Positions 57,182 through 64,000 of a DNA stretch of 64,000 bases are shown here, piece after piece. This stretch comes from Ancylomarina salipaludis (GTDB lineage: Bacteria > Bacteroidota > Bacteroidia > Bacteroidales > Marinifilaceae), in the NCBI RefSeq assembly GCF_004122035.1, contig NZ_SAXA01000006.1, positions 1-64,000 of the forward strand, given 5' to 3'. Under the pieces are notes generated by a model, which did no database searches, was not told where the DNA came from, and worked only from the letters and a program-made list of their open reading frames with translations. Every line of letters starts with the position of its first letter. Within the stretch, counting starts at the first letter, position 1. The position numbers and the translations under genes are program-made.

Positions 57182-57399
57182 ATGTTTTTTTTTGAATACA
57201 ATTCAAACTATCCAACAAAATTGCCAGTGTATAGATATCTTTTGCAAGATAATAATTTATAGTTGAGCATCTCTAACATTCAGAAAATTTCACATTTTTT
57301 ATTATTCAATTCTTATATATTGGTAAATAGTATTATTTAATTTAAAATATTAAATTTAGTAAGCATATTTCTGACCTAAGACATAAACTCTATCGGGTA

Positions 57400-58095
57400 A
57401 TGAGCGAATATAAAAACCTCAGCATAAAAAATTGGGCATTGGAAGATCGTCCACGCGAAAAGATGATGTACAATGGCACAAAGAGCCTCTCTACTGCCGA
57501 ATTATTAGCCATTATAATTGGGAGTGGTAACAGAAACCAATCTGCTGTAGAAGTTGCTAAAATGCTCCTGTCCGATAATCAGAATGACTTAAACGAACTG
57601 GCTAAAAAATCGATTCGAGACTTAATGAAAACGCCAGGTATTGGTTCAGCAAAAGCAATTAGTATTATAGCTGCTTTAGAGTTAGGCTGCCGTCAAAAAT
57701 CACACCCATCCAAACAAAAGTTGAAAATAACCAGCAGCATGGATGCCTACGAAAGACTGCAAGCCTATGTGGAAAATTTAAATCACGAAGAGTTTTGGGT
57801 CGTTTATCTTAACCGGGGCAATAAAATACTGGAGATAAAAAATGTCTCATCTGGCGGAATCACAGGAACAGTTTTCGATATGCGCTTGGTTTTTAAAGAT
57901 GCCATTCTACTGGAATCAACCAATATCATCCTATGCCACAATCACCCATCAGGTAACCTGACGCCTTCAGAATCAGACAAGGACCTAACTTTTAAAACAC
58001 GTGAAGCAGGTAAACTGATGAACATTGAGGTACTCGATCATCTGATTATTGCCGATCAGGGATACTACAGCTTTGCAGATGAGGGACTACTTTAA
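57400..58095 (+). CDS. radC: RadC family JAB-domain protein
   Basis: This 231-residue protein has an N-terminal helix-hairpin-helix region (LMKTPGIGSAKAISI, about residues 75-90) and a C-terminal JAB/MPN metalloprotease-like domain with CHNHPSGNLTPSESD (the HxHP...D zinc motif) near residue 178. Named for DNA repair, but the biochemical role is unsettled. The chromosomal-copy length and context (not an island) fit the housekeeping version. Confidence 0.94.
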   Translation: MSEYKNLSIKNWALEDRPREKMMYNGTKSLSTAELLAIIIGSGNRNQSAVEVAKMLLSDNQNDLNELAKKSIRDLMKTPGIGSAKAISIIAALELGCRQKSHPSKQKLKITSSMDAYERLQAYVENLNHEEFWVVYLNRGNKILEIKNVSSGGITGTVFDMRLVFKDAILLESTNIILCHNHPSGNLTPSESDKDLTFKTREAGKLMNIEVLDHLIIADQGYYSFADEGLL

Positions 58096-58119
58096 TTATA
58101 AATTGATAATTATTAATTG

Positions 58120-58812
58120 CTAGAATCGATAGTACAAGCCTACTGTGAGTGAAGCGGAGGAAATTTTATCAAATCCCAGGTATCTGTATTTTTGAAGATC
58201 TGTTAACACGATATTCTCATCAAAACCAGGTTTCAGTTTCTTCTTTTCGAGTTTCTCTTCAAAATTGGGAATATAAGTATACTTCAAATTGACATCCACA
58301 GCCAATGTCTTACTTATATTGTACATAAATCCAACATTAGGCATTAAGCCAAACTTATGTGTTGATACTGTATATTCAGATTTTACAGGAGTATATGTGT
58401 TGGTTGGAGTTGATTCAACCTGATTTCGATAGAAAAAATATCCAAACCCAATTGATGCATAGGGTCTTAAATCCAAATCGTAGGCCTGAAAGAAATATGT
58501 ACCCGTAAAGACAATAGGAATTATTTGGTACTTAACATCATTTTTCACACGTGAATCTCCTGCCCAAAGGCCGTCATTCTGTGCAAAGGTCATAAAACCT
58601 AATGAGAGTCCGACTGCGATCCTGGGATTTAGGAGAATCTTGGTATTTAAGCTCAAATCTGTTCCTAATTTGCTTTCTTCAGCAAAATCACCCAAGGGTT
58701 TTACCAGTCCTCCATTCAAACCAATAATTAGTCGCTCCTCTTTATTGTAATATTGGGCAGAAAGCGGCTGAAGAAAAAATAAAACCAGAAATGTCAGAAA
58801 TAGAATTCTCAT
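58120..58812 (-). CDS. Outer-membrane beta-barrel protein
   Basis: 230 residues with a signal peptide (about 1-19, ending LSAQ) and alternating amphipathic strands. The last residue is Phe in the pattern LTVGLYYRF, the usual OMP C-terminus. Size fits an 8- to 10-stranded barrel of the OmpW or 'outer membrane beta-barrel' group. Ligand or role unknown. It is preceded by the kbl gene's terminator. Confidence 0.82.
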   Translation of the reverse strand: MRILFLTFLVLFFLQPLSAQYYNKEERLIIGLNGGLVKPLGDFAEESKLGTDLSLNTKILLNPRIAVGLSLGFMTFAQNDGLWAGDSRVKNDVKYQIIPIVFTGTYFFQAYDLDLRPYASIGFGYFFYRNQVESTPTNTYTPVKSEYTVSTHKFGLMPNVGFMYNISKTLAVDVNLKYTYIPNFEEKLEKKKLKPGFDENIVLTDLQKYRYLGFDKISSASLTVGLYYRF

Positions 58813-58813
58813 G

Positions 58814-58863
58814 CCATAAAAAAAAGAAACCTGACAGGTTAAAATATGACCTGTCAGGTTTTA
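58814..58863 (-). terminator. Terminator of kbl
   Basis: Perfect stem AACCTGACAGGT / ACCTGTCAGGTT with a 9-nt loop; minus strand continues with a T-rich run (CTTTTTTTT). Confidence 0.85.
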
Positions 58864-58873
58864 TAATAAGGGA

Positions 58874-60064
58874 TTATTCAATCACTTTTAGTTCTTTACC
58901 TACTTTGATAAAAGCAGCTAAAGCTTTGTCAAGATGCTCTTTAGTATGAGCCGCTGACAATTGGATTCTAATACGAGCCTGCTCCTTAGGAACAACAGGG
59001 AAATAGAATCCGATTACATAAATACCTTCTTCAAGCAGTTTAGCAGCAAATTGCTGAGACAAAACGGCATCGTAAAGCATTAAGGCATTAATTGCCGACT
59101 CAGAAGGCTTCACATCGAAACCAGCCTCACGCAATTGTGTACTGAAATATTTTGCATTCCACATCACCTTATCTCTCAATTCAGTTGATTCGCTTAGCAT
59201 ATCGAAAACTGCGATAGAAGCACCAACAATAGCTGGAGATAATGAGTTAGAGAACAAATATGGACGAGAGCGCTGACGCAACATGTCAATCACTTCTTTC
59301 TTACCTGTTGTGAATCCACCCAATCCACCACCAAGCGCTTTACCCAAAGTACTTGTGATAATATCAACACGATCCATACAATTGTGATACTCGTGAGTTC
59401 CACGACCTGTTTCCCCAATAAATCCTGAAGAGTGACTATCGTCAACCATAACCAGGGCATTGTACTTATCGGCCAAATCGCAAATTTCGTTAAGTTTTGC
59501 AATATCACCGTCCATAGAGAAAACACCATCGGTAACGATAATTCTGTAACGCTGAGCTTGAGACACTTTCAGTTGTGCTTCCAAATCAGCCATATCAGCA
59601 TGTTTGTAACGGTAACGAGCCGATTTAGCCAAACGAACACCATCAATAATTGATGCATGGTTTAGTTCATCAGAGATAATCGCATCATCTTTAGAAAAAA
59701 GTGGTTCAAAAACCCCACCATTCGCATCGAAAGCTGCAGCATAAAGAATGGTATCTTCAGTACCAAAAAACTTAGCAATCTTCGCTTCCAATTCTTTGTG
59801 AATGTCAGTTGTTCCGCAAATGAAACGAACTGAAGACATACCATAACCATGTGTATCTAAAGCTTTTTTAGCTCCTTCGATTACCTTTGGATGAGATGAT
59901 AAGCCTAAATAATTATTGGCACAAAAATTTAATACTTCAGCACCCGTTGATACTTTAATTTCAGCACCCTGAGGAGAAGTAATAATTCTCTCGTTTTTAT
60001 ACAAGCCCGATTCTTTAATAGATTCGATCTCACCAGCCAAATAGTCTTTGAATTTTCCGTACAT
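58874..60064 (-). CDS. kbl: Glycine C-acetyltransferase (2-amino-3-ketobutyrate CoA ligase)
   Basis: Kbl is a PLP enzyme of the alpha-oxoamine synthase family that joins glycine and acetyl-CoA or runs the reverse step in threonine breakdown. The PLP lysine is in TSTLGKALGGGLGG (about residue 240), with DDSHSSGFIGETGRG ahead of it. From the ATG at 60064 (MYGKFKDYLAGEI) it is 396 residues, the normal length. No threonine dehydrogenase gene is adjacent. The leader holds two hairpins (60096-60147). Confidence 0.93.
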   Translation of the reverse strand: MYGKFKDYLAGEIESIKESGLYKNERIITSPQGAEIKVSTGAEVLNFCANNYLGLSSHPKVIEGAKKALDTHGYGMSSVRFICGTTDIHKELEAKIAKFFGTEDTILYAAAFDANGGVFEPLFSKDDAIISDELNHASIIDGVRLAKSARYRYKHADMADLEAQLKVSQAQRYRIIVTDGVFSMDGDIAKLNEICDLADKYNALVMVDDSHSSGFIGETGRGTHEYHNCMDRVDIITSTLGKALGGGLGGFTTGKKEVIDMLRQRSRPYLFSNSLSPAIVGASIAVFDMLSESTELRDKVMWNAKYFSTQLREAGFDVKPSESAINALMLYDAVLSQQFAAKLLEEGIYVIGFYFPVVPKEQARIRIQLSAAHTKEHLDKALAAFIKVGKELKVIE

Positions 60065-60095
60065 AAGTATTTGTTGTATAGATTGAAATAACAAA

Positions 60096-60147
60096 CCCGA
60101 AGCTTATCGGGCACGGATTGAAATTTAGTCTAAGGATTTTCAATCCG
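60096..60147 (-). promoter_or_regulatory. Two consecutive hairpins in the kbl leader
   Basis: On the minus strand the first is a perfect 10-bp stem (CGGATTGAAA / TTTCAATCCG, 60147-60114). The second (CCCGA / TCGGG, 60111-60096) is followed by TTTGTTATTT. They lie between a TAATTTTG box (60158-60151) and the start codon at 60064. They could be an attenuator or protein-binding structures. Confidence 0.5.
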
Positions 60148-60241
60148 GATCAAAATTACAATAAAAATTCTTCAGGTTTATAAATCAAGAACTGATTTTA
60201 AACATTTTGTGAAAATCAGATTTTCTTCGATATAGGATGAA

Positions 60242-60278
60242 CAAAAAAACAGCCCTGATACCTTAACGATATCAGGGC
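60242..60278 (-). terminator. Terminator of the nuclease lipoprotein operon
   Basis: GGCCCTGATATCG / ...GGTATCAGGGC stem on the minus strand followed by TGTTTTTTT. Confidence 0.8.
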
Positions 60279-60284
60279 CATATT

Positions 60285-61118
60285 TTACCAGATATAATCT
60301 ACAAATTCGGGATGATCGATAAAAGGATTTCGATTCCCCTGAATCTCAAAAATTGTTTGATTTCGTTTCTTTTCAAAATCATCAACTGGATCTTGCTTAT
60401 TCCATTCAATTAGAGTCGAAAGTTTACCAATGTATGGACCACTACTTGAAACATTGTCATTCAACTCCAAATCTGGATTACCATTCTCACCTTCATAACG
60501 CACAGCCATATAAAACATCATACGGGCGATATCACCTTTTACGGCATCACGAGGCTCCCATGTTTTGCTTGTATACTTACAACCGGTCGCTTCACTATGT
60601 ATCGTTCCCCCATTATCAAAATATTTTGTCAATCGATCTGAATTGACCGTACGGTCTACGGGACGAATATGATGAATATCAGTAGAGGCGGGTTTGGATG
60701 TATCGGGATACCCCCCAAAACCACGCGACTTGGCCCAAACATGTTCTCTTTCCCATGAATCCGGAGCCATGCTTCCATGATTTTTTTCTGATTTTGACTG
60801 TGATCTTCCAGTATAAATCAAAATTACATTATTGGGATTTTTAGGATCTTCATCGGTCTTGTCTAATGCGTCCCAAACATCAAAACCAGACGAGGTATAA
60901 GGTAAAACCTTATTCCCATCGATTAAATCATGAAGTTCAGCTTTTAAATCTCTAGAATCAATCCCATTAATAGTCTTATAATATGAATTAAAAGCTGATG
61001 GATATTTAAGCTCTATTGTCCCTAATTTACTAGGTTTTGGTTCTCCCGGTGCATCATCAACTTTAGTACATGAAAAAGCAAATATTGTAATTAGGAAAAA
61101 TAATAGTTTTCTGCGCAT
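60285..61118 (-). CDS. Endonuclease I family lipoprotein
   Basis: About 277 residues from the ATG at 61118 (MRRKLLFFLITIFAFSC); the lipobox is FAFSC. An in-frame ATG at 61145 would hide the signal. The beta-beta-alpha metal-finger nuclease motifs of the EndA/NucM/Vvn group are WEREHVWAKS and TDIHHIRPVDRTVNSDR. Such enzymes cut DNA or RNA without strong sequence preference. Second gene of an operon with another family member 63 nt upstream; ends at a terminator. Confidence 0.9.
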   Translation of the reverse strand: MRRKLLFFLITIFAFSCTKVDDAPGEPKPSKLGTIELKYPSAFNSYYKTINGIDSRDLKAELHDLIDGNKVLPYTSSGFDVWDALDKTDEDPKNPNNVILIYTGRSQSKSEKNHGSMAPDSWEREHVWAKSRGFGGYPDTSKPASTDIHHIRPVDRTVNSDRLTKYFDNGGTIHSEATGCKYTSKTWEPRDAVKGDIARMMFYMAVRYEGENGNPDLELNDNVSSSGPYIGKLSTLIEWNKQDPVDDFEKKRNQTIFEIQGNRNPFIDHPEFVDYIW

Positions 61119-61181
61119 AATCTTTGTCTGATTAATATTTATCATCGATCCCTCATTATTTATCGATCATTATTGATTGAA

Positions 61182-62078
61182 TTATTCCTTCCAGATAGCT
61201 GTTTTCTTATCTCCAAAAATGTATTTTACCAATTCAGGATGATCAATAAATGGGTTACGATTATTCTGGAAATCATATATCACATTATTGCGTCTGATTT
61301 CATATGGGTCAACAGGATCCAATTCGTTCCACTCTAACAAATCAGAAAGTTTGGCATTTTTATCAATTGATAAACCATAACGAATAGCCATATAAAAACA
61401 CATTCTTGCCACATCACCCTTCGCACTCAAAGGAGGTTCATAATAACCACCTCCGCTGGTTCTGGGACCGTTAACATCAGCAAAAAGTAAGTTTCCTCTT
61501 TTCCCATTCTCTCCTGCATCAGAAGCTCTCACATGGTGACCATCTGTTCCAGGACCATTACTTGTATTAAAATCACCATTCGATTGAGCCCAAACGTGTT
61601 CACGATTCCATCCATAAGAAACAGAGCTTACTCTATCTTCTTTGGCAATACCGCTTTCTTTATAAATTCGCCACACCTGTGATGCATCAGCAGGATTTTG
61701 ATCCCCATCCTCACACATAGTCCAAACCATAGAGTATGACAAACTTTTAGCATCACTTGAAATAATAGTCTTAATATGATTTCTCAATTCTGTTCCTGAT
61801 AAGGACGAAGCTGATGTGTAATAATTTTCAGGAATACGAACCGACATCATATGCTGTCCCTCTTCTACTTTTTCGACATACTCTTTGGGCGTATATTTCA
61901 CGATAATTTTACCGGAAGCATCCACTTCAGGAGTCAAATAGTTTTCCTGATCGGGATTGGGTGTTATTTCTCCACCATTATCCGGCAATTCAGTTTCATC
62001 AGTTACATTATCGCTTGACGAATCACATGAATACAAAGCAATTGACAAGAAAAATAATAGATAAAGTGCTTTTCTCAT
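61182..62078 (-). CDS. Endonuclease I family lipoprotein
   Basis: About 298 residues from the ATG at 62078 (MRKALYLLFFLSIALYSC); lipobox LYSC. Nuclease motifs are WNREHVWAQSN and TDGHHVRASDAGENGKRGN. A Asp/Pro-rich linker of about 40 residues separates anchor and enzyme. Paralogue of the gene downstream; both share the closing FQNNRNPFIDHPELVKYI-type segment. Preceded by a good promoter (62245-62274). Confidence 0.9.
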   Translation of the reverse strand: MRKALYLLFFLSIALYSCDSSSDNVTDETELPDNGGEITPNPDQENYLTPEVDASGKIIVKYTPKEYVEKVEEGQHMMSVRIPENYYTSASSLSGTELRNHIKTIISSDAKSLSYSMVWTMCEDGDQNPADASQVWRIYKESGIAKEDRVSSVSYGWNREHVWAQSNGDFNTSNGPGTDGHHVRASDAGENGKRGNLLFADVNGPRTSGGGYYEPPLSAKGDVARMCFYMAIRYGLSIDKNAKLSDLLEWNELDPVDPYEIRRNNVIYDFQNNRNPFIDHPELVKYIFGDKKTAIWKE

Positions 62079-62244
62079 TTTATTTGATGTTTTAGTTATA
62101 TTCCTATTGGGCACTAACAATTATCAAAATGACTCGTATCGAAATATTAAATCCGACATATAAAACAATACATAATGATAATTTATTGCGGGATGGGATT
62201 TTTGCCATACAGGATGGTATGACATGGGGCATAAAATGGTAGGG

Positions 62245-62274
62245 CAAAAATAGTGAATATCAACTGATTTTCAA
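62245..62274 (-). promoter_or_regulatory. Promoter of the endonuclease I operon
   Basis: On the minus strand TTG (62274-62272), 19 nt, TATTTTTG (62252-62245). A perfect 9-bp inverted repeat, ATTTTTGCC (62198-62206) and GGCAAAAAT (62243-62251), overlaps the -7 box and may be an operator. Confidence 0.7.
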
Positions 62275-62311
62275 TAAATCTCCCAACTATTTGATTGTTA
62301 AAAAAAACAGT

Positions 62312-62345
62312 ATAAAAAAGAAAAGCATCCCATAAGGGATGCTTT
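62312..62345 (-). terminator. Terminator of the DUF5689-like lipoprotein gene
   Basis: Perfect 10-bp stem AAAGCATCCC / GGGATGCTTT, then TTCTTTTTTA on the minus strand. Confidence 0.85.
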
Positions 62346-62366
62346 AGCTTATTCAATTCAAAAGAT

Positions 62367-63740
62367 TTATTTAATTGTAATATCATCAATTAATAAATCG
62401 TAAGCTACAGTTTTACCAACTTTTAAAGCAAACAAACTGCTTCCAGCCTCAGTAGCAAGAGCAAGATCTGCAATGTTTAATGTCACTTTTAACCATTCAC
62501 CAGCTGTATCAATTGCTCCTGTATATGAATTTGAACCAGCAGGTTCAACGGTTGCTGCTGTTGAATAATCACCTAAGTTAAATGGCTTAAATCCATCAGT
62601 TGTATAAACATTTAAAGACAATGATTTGCCCGAAGTTCCTTTAATGTAAAAAATAATCTTAGTTTTTCCTGTAGCATCAAAGTTTTCAGGTACTGTAGCA
62701 GTAAATACATAATCATTACCAGTTGGAGTTGTGTTGATATACAAAGCCTTAGAACCATCACGACCATTATCACTTTGAACAGCATAATCTTTTAAACCAT
62801 ATTGATTCAAAGCTCCTGTGAATGTTTCCCAAGTTTCAAAATCAGATCCAGGGAAAAGACCCAAACCGTTATCACCGTCATCTACACCAGTATCACCGCC
62901 ATTATTGTCGCTTTCAACTGTAAAACGTTCTCCTGTTAATTCTAGGCCATCAATACCAGTTAAAGCAATTTGAAAATCAGCACCAAATGTATTTAAGATA
63001 CCAGAAATAGATCCACTCCCTTCAGGAACAACTTCTTCGTTAAAATTGGCATAATTACTATTGCTAATTGCAATAGTTTTCTTATCAATAGTAGTAAAAC
63101 CAATAGTTGTATAACCAGAATTATCTTTATCTCCTAACTTTTTACCTTTATCAGTTTCAACAACTTGAACGTTATTTACTTTTACCAAAGTACCCACCAT
63201 ATCGGGAGTTAATGTCGAAAGATCATCAATCTCTTTAGGCGTAATGTTTTTATTTAATTCACCGCCGAAAGCAACAGCTTTTAAATTAACTTCAGGAATA
63301 CGAGACACTTTATATTTATCATCAGTAGCTTGATATCCTAAAGTATAAGTATCGTAATATTTTGCCATAAATAAACCAGCTGCCTTTACAAAAACTTCTT
63401 GACCAGCCACAAAAGTTTGATAAAATTTATCACCTTCTTTTAAACAACTAATTTTTACAGCAACATCACCATCCTGTAAATAAATTGCTTGATAGAAATT
63501 ATTTGATTCCGCTTGGTTAGAAACAACAATTCCTTTAAAAATAAAATCAGCAGGTACTTCAACCGCATCACCTGTTGTAAGGGCACGAAGATCAGCAATT
63601 GTTTTATTTGCTACTGGCAATTCCGGAGTCGGATCAACTGGACTTGGATCGATTGGTGAATCATTATCACTACTACATGATGTAAATGAAACAGCAAGTC
63701 CCATAACCATGACAAACAATAAATAATGTAATTTTTTCAT
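62367..63740 (-). CDS. DUF5689-like OB-fold surface lipoprotein
   Basis: 457 residues; lipoprotein signal with SFTSC (about residue 22). Two OB-like segments follow: IADLRALTTGDAVEVPADFIF...YQAIYLQDG (about 50-130) and a second at about 170-270 (VGTLVKVNNVQVVE, SGSISGILNTFGADFQIALT). This is the DUF5689 layout. The C-terminal 160 residues look like a jelly-roll, carbohydrate-binding-like domain ending in YDLLIDDITI. It follows the truncated gene at 63816 by 75 nt, in the same direction. Nucleic-acid or glycan binding at the surface is plausible but unproven. Confidence 0.8.
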   Translation of the reverse strand: MKKLHYLLFVMVMGLAVSFTSCSSDNDSPIDPSPVDPTPELPVANKTIADLRALTTGDAVEVPADFIFKGIVVSNQAESNNFYQAIYLQDGDVAVKISCLKEGDKFYQTFVAGQEVFVKAAGLFMAKYYDTYTLGYQATDDKYKVSRIPEVNLKAVAFGGELNKNITPKEIDDLSTLTPDMVGTLVKVNNVQVVETDKGKKLGDKDNSGYTTIGFTTIDKKTIAISNSNYANFNEEVVPEGSGSISGILNTFGADFQIALTGIDGLELTGERFTVESDNNGGDTGVDDGDNGLGLFPGSDFETWETFTGALNQYGLKDYAVQSDNGRDGSKALYINTTPTGNDYVFTATVPENFDATGKTKIIFYIKGTSGKSLSLNVYTTDGFKPFNLGDYSTAATVEPAGSNSYTGAIDTAGEWLKVTLNIADLALATEAGSSLFALKVGKTVAYDLLIDDITIK

Positions 63741-63815
63741 TTTACAGTTCTTAGTTAATTAATAATTGGATTTAAATAAAATTAATAGCTAGCTATTGTA
63801 TAATATCATTAACGG

Positions 63816-64000
63816 CTAGTCAAGCATTTCAAGATCATCAAGACTGTTGATGACAAACTGAGCATAACCCTCGTGAACACTCAAAACTCCAGTAATATTA
63901 AACTTCCCAGATGGTGTTAAAAGATGTGCAAACTTGGAATAATTACTATTGAATAATGGTAATTTTTTACCGTTATTATCAATGATTTCAATAGTCGTTT
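63816..64000 (-). CDS. Partial DUF5689-like protein (C-terminal 61 residues; continues beyond the window)
   Basis: The frame open to the window edge ends at the TAG at 63818-63816. The 61 readable residues (TTIEIIDNNGKKLPLFNSN ... FNITGVLSVHEGYAQFVI ... LDDLEMLD) align with residues of the second OB-like segment of the 62367-63740 protein (TTIGFTTIDKKTIAISNSN ... GSISGILNTFGADFQIAL ... IDGLEL). It is therefore the C-terminus of a related protein, upstream in the same operon. The rest lies outside the window. Confidence 0.75.
   Translation of the reverse strand, partial: TTIEIIDNNGKKLPLFNSNYSKFAHLLTPSGKFNITGVLSVHEGYAQFVINSLDDLEMLD

Noticed and set aside
62183-62389. 68-codon minus-strand frame
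   Set aside because: It spans the terminator at 62312-62345 and the promoter at 62245-62274, so it is non-coding regulatory sequence.

Overview
The window is a gene-dense, AT-rich chromosomal segment of a Bacteroidota bacterium. Three things point there: type IX secretion sorting domains together with a PorP/SprF-type protein; promoters of the Bacteroidota form TTG-N19/20-TAnnTTTG, readable in front of both tRNA genes, gmhA and a nuclease operon; and characteristic families (DUF2723/GT117, DUF6132, a TonB-dependent receptor with a carboxypeptidase-regulatory N-terminus, DUF5689, paired methylmalonyl-CoA mutase subunits, PPi-dependent PFK). A marine, Marinilabiliales-like relative would fit, but the species cannot be read from this sequence alone.

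Layout. 1-10.5 kb: two tRNA-Gln genes about 10 kb apart, a large membrane O-mannosyltransferase-like protein, a serine hydrolase, two small membrane proteins, SppA, FolK and a SulP transporter. 10.5-17.6 kb: RsgA, an AIM24-like protein, tRNA 2-selenouridine synthase, an orphan histidine kinase, and the DUF177-rpmF-fabH group. 17.6-25.6 kb: a coiled-coil protein of unknown function with an unusual 21-nt phased repeat array upstream, an EEP-fold hydrolase, two rhomboid proteases, MutL and a K+ channel. 25.7-31.7 kb: GmhA, a 5'-nucleotidase-type lipoprotein, an LTxxQ periplasmic protein, a CtpA-type protease and dCMP deaminase. 32-36 kb: a two-gene type IX secretion unit, in which a secreted Ig/SprB-repeat protein is followed by a PorP/SprF barrel fused to an OmpA domain. 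36-47.4 kb: methylmalonyl-CoA mutase, a secreted EEP hydrolase, fumarase, ArsC-like protein, thioesterase, PPi-PFK, RimM and S16. 47.6-58.8 kb: CPBP protease, a TonB receptor with a non-SusD lipoprotein, TypA, a tiny type IX sorting-domain protein, RadC and a barrel protein. 58.8-64 kb: glycine C-acetyltransferase, two endonuclease I lipoproteins, and two OB-fold (DUF5689-like) surface proteins, the last cut by the window edge.

Most of the window is housekeeping. The accessory themes are surface biology (type IX cargo, TonB receptor, surface nucleases, nucleotidase) and unusual leaders. The best candidates for something undescribed are the 21-nt phased array at 18498-18644, the OB-fold plus endonuclease I surface locus at 60285-64000, and the cargo/PorP-OmpA pair at 32045-35662. 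No CRISPR array, insertion sequence, prophage or rRNA operon was found.
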